From Tubiluchus corallicola (lineage: Eukaryota; Priapulida; Priapulimorpha; Priapulimorphida; Tubiluchidae): 64,000 nucleotides of DNA. Every line of letters starts with the position of its first letter. The stretch's first letter is position 1. Shown here piece after piece: positions 60,024 through 64,000 of the stretch. The DNA lies in the NCBI GenBank assembly GCA_030141605.1, contig JAQGDQ010000680.1:49885-113884 (forward strand), given 5' to 3'. The notes beneath the pieces are model-generated. The model saw nothing but the letters and a program-made list of their open reading frames with translations, was not told where the DNA came from and searched no databases. The position numbers were made by a program, and so were the translations under genes.

Positions 60024-61742
60024 ATTTTGAAATAATGTCCACAACAAATTCGTTTGGAGAGAGATAAGAACTTTAAATTTCTTTTGCATTTTTAACCAAC
60101 GCATGTTATGTGTACAATGTACATAGTATGGCAATTTCAATATTTTTAAGTGTGCATCAAAATACAATGAATGTTGTCTGACGCTCGGTTTTTTTCCTTT
60201 AGTTGTTGAGTTTTAGTGTATCACACTGAATATTGACAGTATCATTGTACATGTACTTTATTTTTTGCAACACGCTCGTGGAATGTTTGTGCTGTTGAAA
60301 ATTATGTTCAGTGGTGATACCATCACAAACTGAGCTTGCCCGTCGTGCCCCAGTCGTTAATTTAGTTTTAACGTATCATTTAATTATCAGAAACACTTTG
60401 GTGTGGTGTTATTATAGAATGTACACTTTTTACAGTACTTCAAAATATGGTAGGATATGAAAAATCACCCTGCTTAATTTTTAAATTTATCAGAAGCAGT
60501 TGTAGTCAATGCGATTCATAATGTTTCACTATATACGTTGTCGATGAAATTAAAATAAGGCGCTTCTATGATATCCATAAACTTACCAATCACTACAATA
60601 GGCGAGTAGACTTAATTGCATTACGCCTTGTATAAGGCAATGTATTGGAATATAGTGGCTGAGTATTGACGGGAATGCAAGTATTTTACGCTGTACGTGA
60701 CGCCAGCAGTCACCCCAGTGAGGACTGGGAACGGCTTCAATTCGTATGGTAGCCTGTCTAATAAAAATTAGTCCTGTCACAACGTACTACATGTTTTTTT
60801 TAACAATAAACATGAAAACGCGAAACTCAACAAATTATGAAAGTACGTGTGTATTTGTCACGCTAAATATTCATACGACACGGATACGTATAATGCAAAA
60901 GATAACTTCTTTATGAATTATCATCAACACACGCATTGGCTATATTATAGATTTTGGTTGAGTAAAATAAAAGAATAAGTTTATCAGCTAAAAAGTTACC
61001 AATTCATAACCGCCACTTGGAAATACAAGCGGCAAAAGTGAAAAGCAGTAAGATTAGTTATATAAAGTAAAAACATTGTGCTGCATTTTTGTACGAAAGA
61101 CAATTTGTGTAATGAAATATAATTTATTAACTGAAGGCCTATTAGTAGTTTGCTGCACAGATTATAATTTGTAGAATTTTTCTCACGGCGGCGCCAGTAT
61201 GAATATAGATTATAGAACACTAGAGATGTCTGCAAATGATAAACAACGCTGTTTGGATAGGCCCAGTGCCTCACAGGCATTCAATATAAGTCAACAAAAT
61301 CGCGCATAACCTTCTTTTATATTAGCACATAGGCGGCTTTACCAGTCATTCATTATAGATGCATATGGTAATTTAGTTAACCAAACCCTGGCTGTGTGTA
61401 AATGTATGATGCTGCGGAAATATTCAAAATCCCATTTGGGCTGTCGGGCTCGCTTCTATAGAAAGTGCTGATTACACACAATCATGCAATTAAACCATTA
61501 ATATTGCGCGTGTGGTCTACGGGGATCACGAGAGGTTGGCTTGCTAGCATAATACTCAGCTTCATCTAGAGAAATGCAATTTTACTAATTTATTCCTCTA
61601 ATGTATAACCATGAATGAAGAAGTGTTGCCTATAAAAGCACATACATATTGACTCACAATCTCTATATATTAATTTCGGTGGTATAGGACGTTTTATATA
61701 CATATAAGGCCCTATTATATATATATATATATGCATATATAT

Positions 61743-62490
61743 AAGATTCGAGGCTACAGCTCCCAAGACGGCACCATTTTTGGCAATCTTTCCTTTACCA
61801 TTGGGGGTTTATTTTTCGAATCGGGTCCACCAGAAGAGAAACCAGTGGGGGGGGCGACATCCTCCAAAAATGGCACTTTTTCGTCCGTTTTTTGCAAAAC
61901 ACATACCTCTTATTTCTAGAGAACAGGAATGGGTCGGGGATGGTGCCGGTAATGGTTGCATGGCTCGTTCAACGGTGGGTGTAGTGTCGCGGGAGAGCCT
62001 GGGTTTCCCGTAACGGACATTTTCCCGGACCCATACACCCAAACTTTGAGAAAAACTGTGCAAAACAATGCAGAATGACCGCACATTATTGATCATTGGT
62101 AGATGGGTCTAACAGCATTTGTTATACGTAGCAGACAGTTTCAACTTTGCACAAAATGCTTTGTATGGTTTTGCTATGACGCTCTGCTGTTGGTGTTGTA
62201 AGTGTCGTCATCATCTTCGTCATCATGATCATCACGATCACCAAGTTACGTGGTGGATTTGGTGCTGTGGGTGTTATGGTGTGGTATGGTCTGGGTAGTG
62301 TGGTGTAGGTAATGTGGTGTGGATAGTGTGATGCTGTAGTAGGGTGGAATGTGGCATGGTATGAGTGGTGTGGTGGACATGGCTGTGATGGGTGTGGTGT
62401 GGATTGTCATTGTGAGTTTATGTACAAAATGCTTTTGCGGCGTTTGGCTAGTCTGTGTCGGTGTAGTCGGTGGTTTGTGGATATATAATC
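61743..62490. repeat. Complex repeat, copy 1 (about 0.8 kb)
   Basis: Begins AAGATTCGAGGCTACAGCTC after an AT microsatellite. It continues with GGTTTATTTTTCG, CCTCCAAAAATGGC, CCTCTTATTTCTA, GGTTGCATGGC and TTTCCCGGACCCA, and ends in TCATCAT simple sequence and a GTGGTGTGG-rich tract (62205-62420). It is GC-richer than its surroundings. Copy 2 starts 792 bases later with the same order of blocks. No conserved frame is seen. Confidence 0.85.
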
Positions 62491-62526
62491 ATTTCTGGAG
62501 ATATATATATATATATCTCCAGAAAT
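62491..62526. repeat. Perfect 36-bp palindrome with AT core
   Basis: ATTTCTGGAG, then eight AT dinucleotides, then CTCCAGAAAT: an exact inverted repeat that can extrude as a cruciform. It marks the junction between the two copies of the complex repeat. A related AT run (61717-61744) precedes copy 1. Confidence 0.95.
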
Positions 62527-62534
62527 GCCAATAC

Positions 62535-63370
62535 AAGATTCGAGGCTACAGCTCCAACGACGGCACGGCTTTCGCCGATCTATATGTCAAACGAAAGGTC
62601 TCGATCTAGTGCCATTTCACTGATGGTTTATTTTTCGGATTGGGGCCACTGAAACGAACAGTGAGTAAAAAACCTCCAAAATGGCCATTTTTTGCCCGTT
62701 TTTTTGAAAATCATGCCTCTTATTTCTACAGTTCGGGAATGTGCCAGGCGTGACATTCATAATGGTTGGGTAGCCCGTTCGGCAGTGGGTGTTACAGGTG
62801 TATTTAGAATTACGGAAAGGCCACAGCGTCCCGTACGGGCATTTTCACGGACCCAACTACCGATTTTTTCGAAATTCTGACTAAAACATCGTGTACAAAA
62901 AACGTTCTAGCTGCGCCTGGTGGGATTCTTGGAAGGAAATATATACTGTTTGGGAAGAGAAGGTACAGAGCTATACGATAAGTGGGTCACATTTTCAGCC
63001 ACCAAGAGGAGCTGTGACGAGTTGATTGAAGGTTCTATTTTGGGCGATTCTCTCTTAGAAGCTACAGTGACGATTGCATTCTTCTGATGCCATTCCATTG
63101 TAGTTTGCATTTGTCACAGCACATAGTTTTAATTGTGCGCAAAATGTTTTACTTGGTTTCGCTGTGCTGTTGGTGTAGTAGGTGTCGTCATCATCATCAT
63201 CATCACCGTCATAATGATCATGATCATGTGATGAGGTAAGAAATAGTGAGTGTGGTGAGTTACTGTGGATGGTGTGGTGTGGTGTGGTGGGTGTTGTGTG
63301 GTTTGGTATGGGTAGTGTGGTGGGTGTGGCGTGATGTGAGTAATGTGCTGTGGTATGGATGGTTTAATCT
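62535..63370. repeat. Complex repeat, copy 2 (about 0.8 kb)
   Basis: Starts AAGATTCGAGGCTACAGCTC and repeats the block order of copy 1: GGTTTATTTTTCGGATTGGG, CCTCCAAAATGGCCATTTTT, CCTCTTATTTCTACAGTTCG, GTAGCCCGTTCGGCAGTGGG, TTTTCACGGACCCA. It closes with (TCA)n at 63185-63215 and a GTGGTGTGG tract at 63240-63350. Divergence between copies is clearly larger than in the 163-bp or 197-bp tandem repeats elsewhere in the window. Confidence 0.85.
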
Positions 63371-63399
63371 TGGTCGTCGTGAAGTTCAATAGCACATTA

Positions 63400-64000
63400 C
63401 TATCACTTATCTGGAAGGATGAGCGTAATTTAAAATTCTTCTAGTATTTCTTTCTACTTTACTGATACAGTGATTACATTCTAGGCAATCAGAAAATGCA
63501 GCACGGTCTTAATTAAACTGTTAAGATGTTAGAACAATTTTTAAAGTAATCTTACAGTAAGTATTTTTCTATATCATCTCCATAACATGTAGTCACATTA
63601 TTTTACATTCTTAATCTTAACATTTCAGTACTGGGCTTGAACAACAAAATTAGTGGATCAAATCCAGCCTCACTCGCTCAGTTCGTTTCCTTTCACGTTT
63701 TCTTTCTTTTGGGATTAATCTCATTAATGAAATTAGTTTAAATAGCAGCCACATTTTATCACATAGTTAATGGGTCCGTGTATATATAATCTGCTCACTC
63801 AGTACAGCGATCTATAATATCGAACATTGAACATTAATCTTCCGAAATATTTGGTTGATGTGCGTTTTGGACGAGCTGCGAACGGTGACAGTGTGTACTA
63901 CCCCTTGGTAGTCTTGCTGATGATTTGATGACTCATAGTCAACTATTAGCTGAGAGATGAGAATATTATTATTACATGTATAAGCATAACATCAATAATC
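63400..64000. other. Right end of window, no feature seen
   Basis: AT-rich sequence with short frames only and no splice-flanked coding segment that I could support. Confidence 0.5.

Larger units (their letters stand above)
54785..61700. other. Region upstream of the first recognised integrin exon
   Basis: The integrin signal-peptide exon should lie here on the minus strand, or beyond the window. It should encode a hydrophobic leader and an FNxD...G.YFGYSV-like stretch ending two bases into a codon. I found no frame that fits. The foldback element (55559-56838), a 15-bp degenerate repeat (57690-57900) and a 20-bp duplication (59984-60023) are listed separately. Otherwise it is AT-rich sequence without recognisable genes. 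Confidence 0.5.

Noticed and set aside
61809-62096. Long frames on both strands in the GC-richer block at 61.8 kb.
   Set aside because: The frame is not conserved in the second copy of the same repeat at 62.6-62.9 kb.
63185-63215. Short (TCA)n runs considered as CRISPR-like or regulatory arrays.
   Set aside because: Simple microsatellites without spacers, and the context is eukaryotic.

Overview
The window is AT-rich, intron-rich animal DNA, most likely from an invertebrate. It carries PIGS, ACOT9 and integrin alpha homologues, spliceosomal introns with GT-AG ends, animal-type transposon remnants (hAT, Tc1/mariner-pogo-like, Ty3/gypsy, CR1-like LINE) and many short inverted-repeat elements. 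There is no sign of bacterial organisation. The species cannot be fixed from the sequence alone.

Four protein-coding loci can be supported. (1) PIGS, the GPI-transamidase subunit, on the plus strand at 4775-6466, is a single uninterrupted coding exon of 563 codons. (2) A gene I could not identify lies on the minus strand at 7518-18225. Nine exons were recognised by matching splice sites and reading-frame phase. Its 5' end and possibly one or two small internal exons are unresolved, and its last exon has a decayed tandem copy just downstream. (3) ACOT9, a mitochondrial double-hotdog acyl-CoA thioesterase, is on the plus strand at 23112-35245. Eleven exons were found and only the N-terminal leader is missing. 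(4) An integrin alpha subunit without an I-domain is on the minus strand at 38749-54784. Twenty-four phase-consistent exons run from the first beta-propeller blade to the GFFKR cytoplasmic tail, and the signal-peptide exon was not found. PIGS and the unknown gene converge. The unknown gene and ACOT9 diverge from a roughly 5 kb intergenic region. ACOT9 and the integrin gene converge.

Much of the rest is mobile-element debris. Foldback elements built of degenerate 'GGACACAAGG' repeats lie at 9714-10242 and 55559-56838. A second foldback-like structure built of 'TTGGGCATG' repeats spans 14719-17624 and contains a nested hAT remnant. Terminal-inverted-repeat elements lie at 13056-13864, 20099-21041 and 30393-31137. 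A three-copy dispersed repeat family occurs near 10.5, 25.8 and 34.6 kb. A decayed gypsy pol lies in an ACOT9 intron, and a LINE fragment lies upstream of ACOT9. The right end (61.7-63.4 kb) holds two tandem copies of a roughly 0.8 kb repeat, each ending in (TCA)n and GT-rich simple sequence.

The housekeeping genes do not form a pathway together. PIGS acts in GPI anchoring in the ER, ACOT9 in mitochondrial acyl-CoA hydrolysis, and the integrin in cell-matrix adhesion. I did not find a convincing new multi-gene system. The items most worth following up are the unidentified gene with its duplicated final exon, the foldback families, and a NADAR-like ORF fragment at 6924-7199. Exon coordinates were read by eye and checked by phase arithmetic, not by alignment software.
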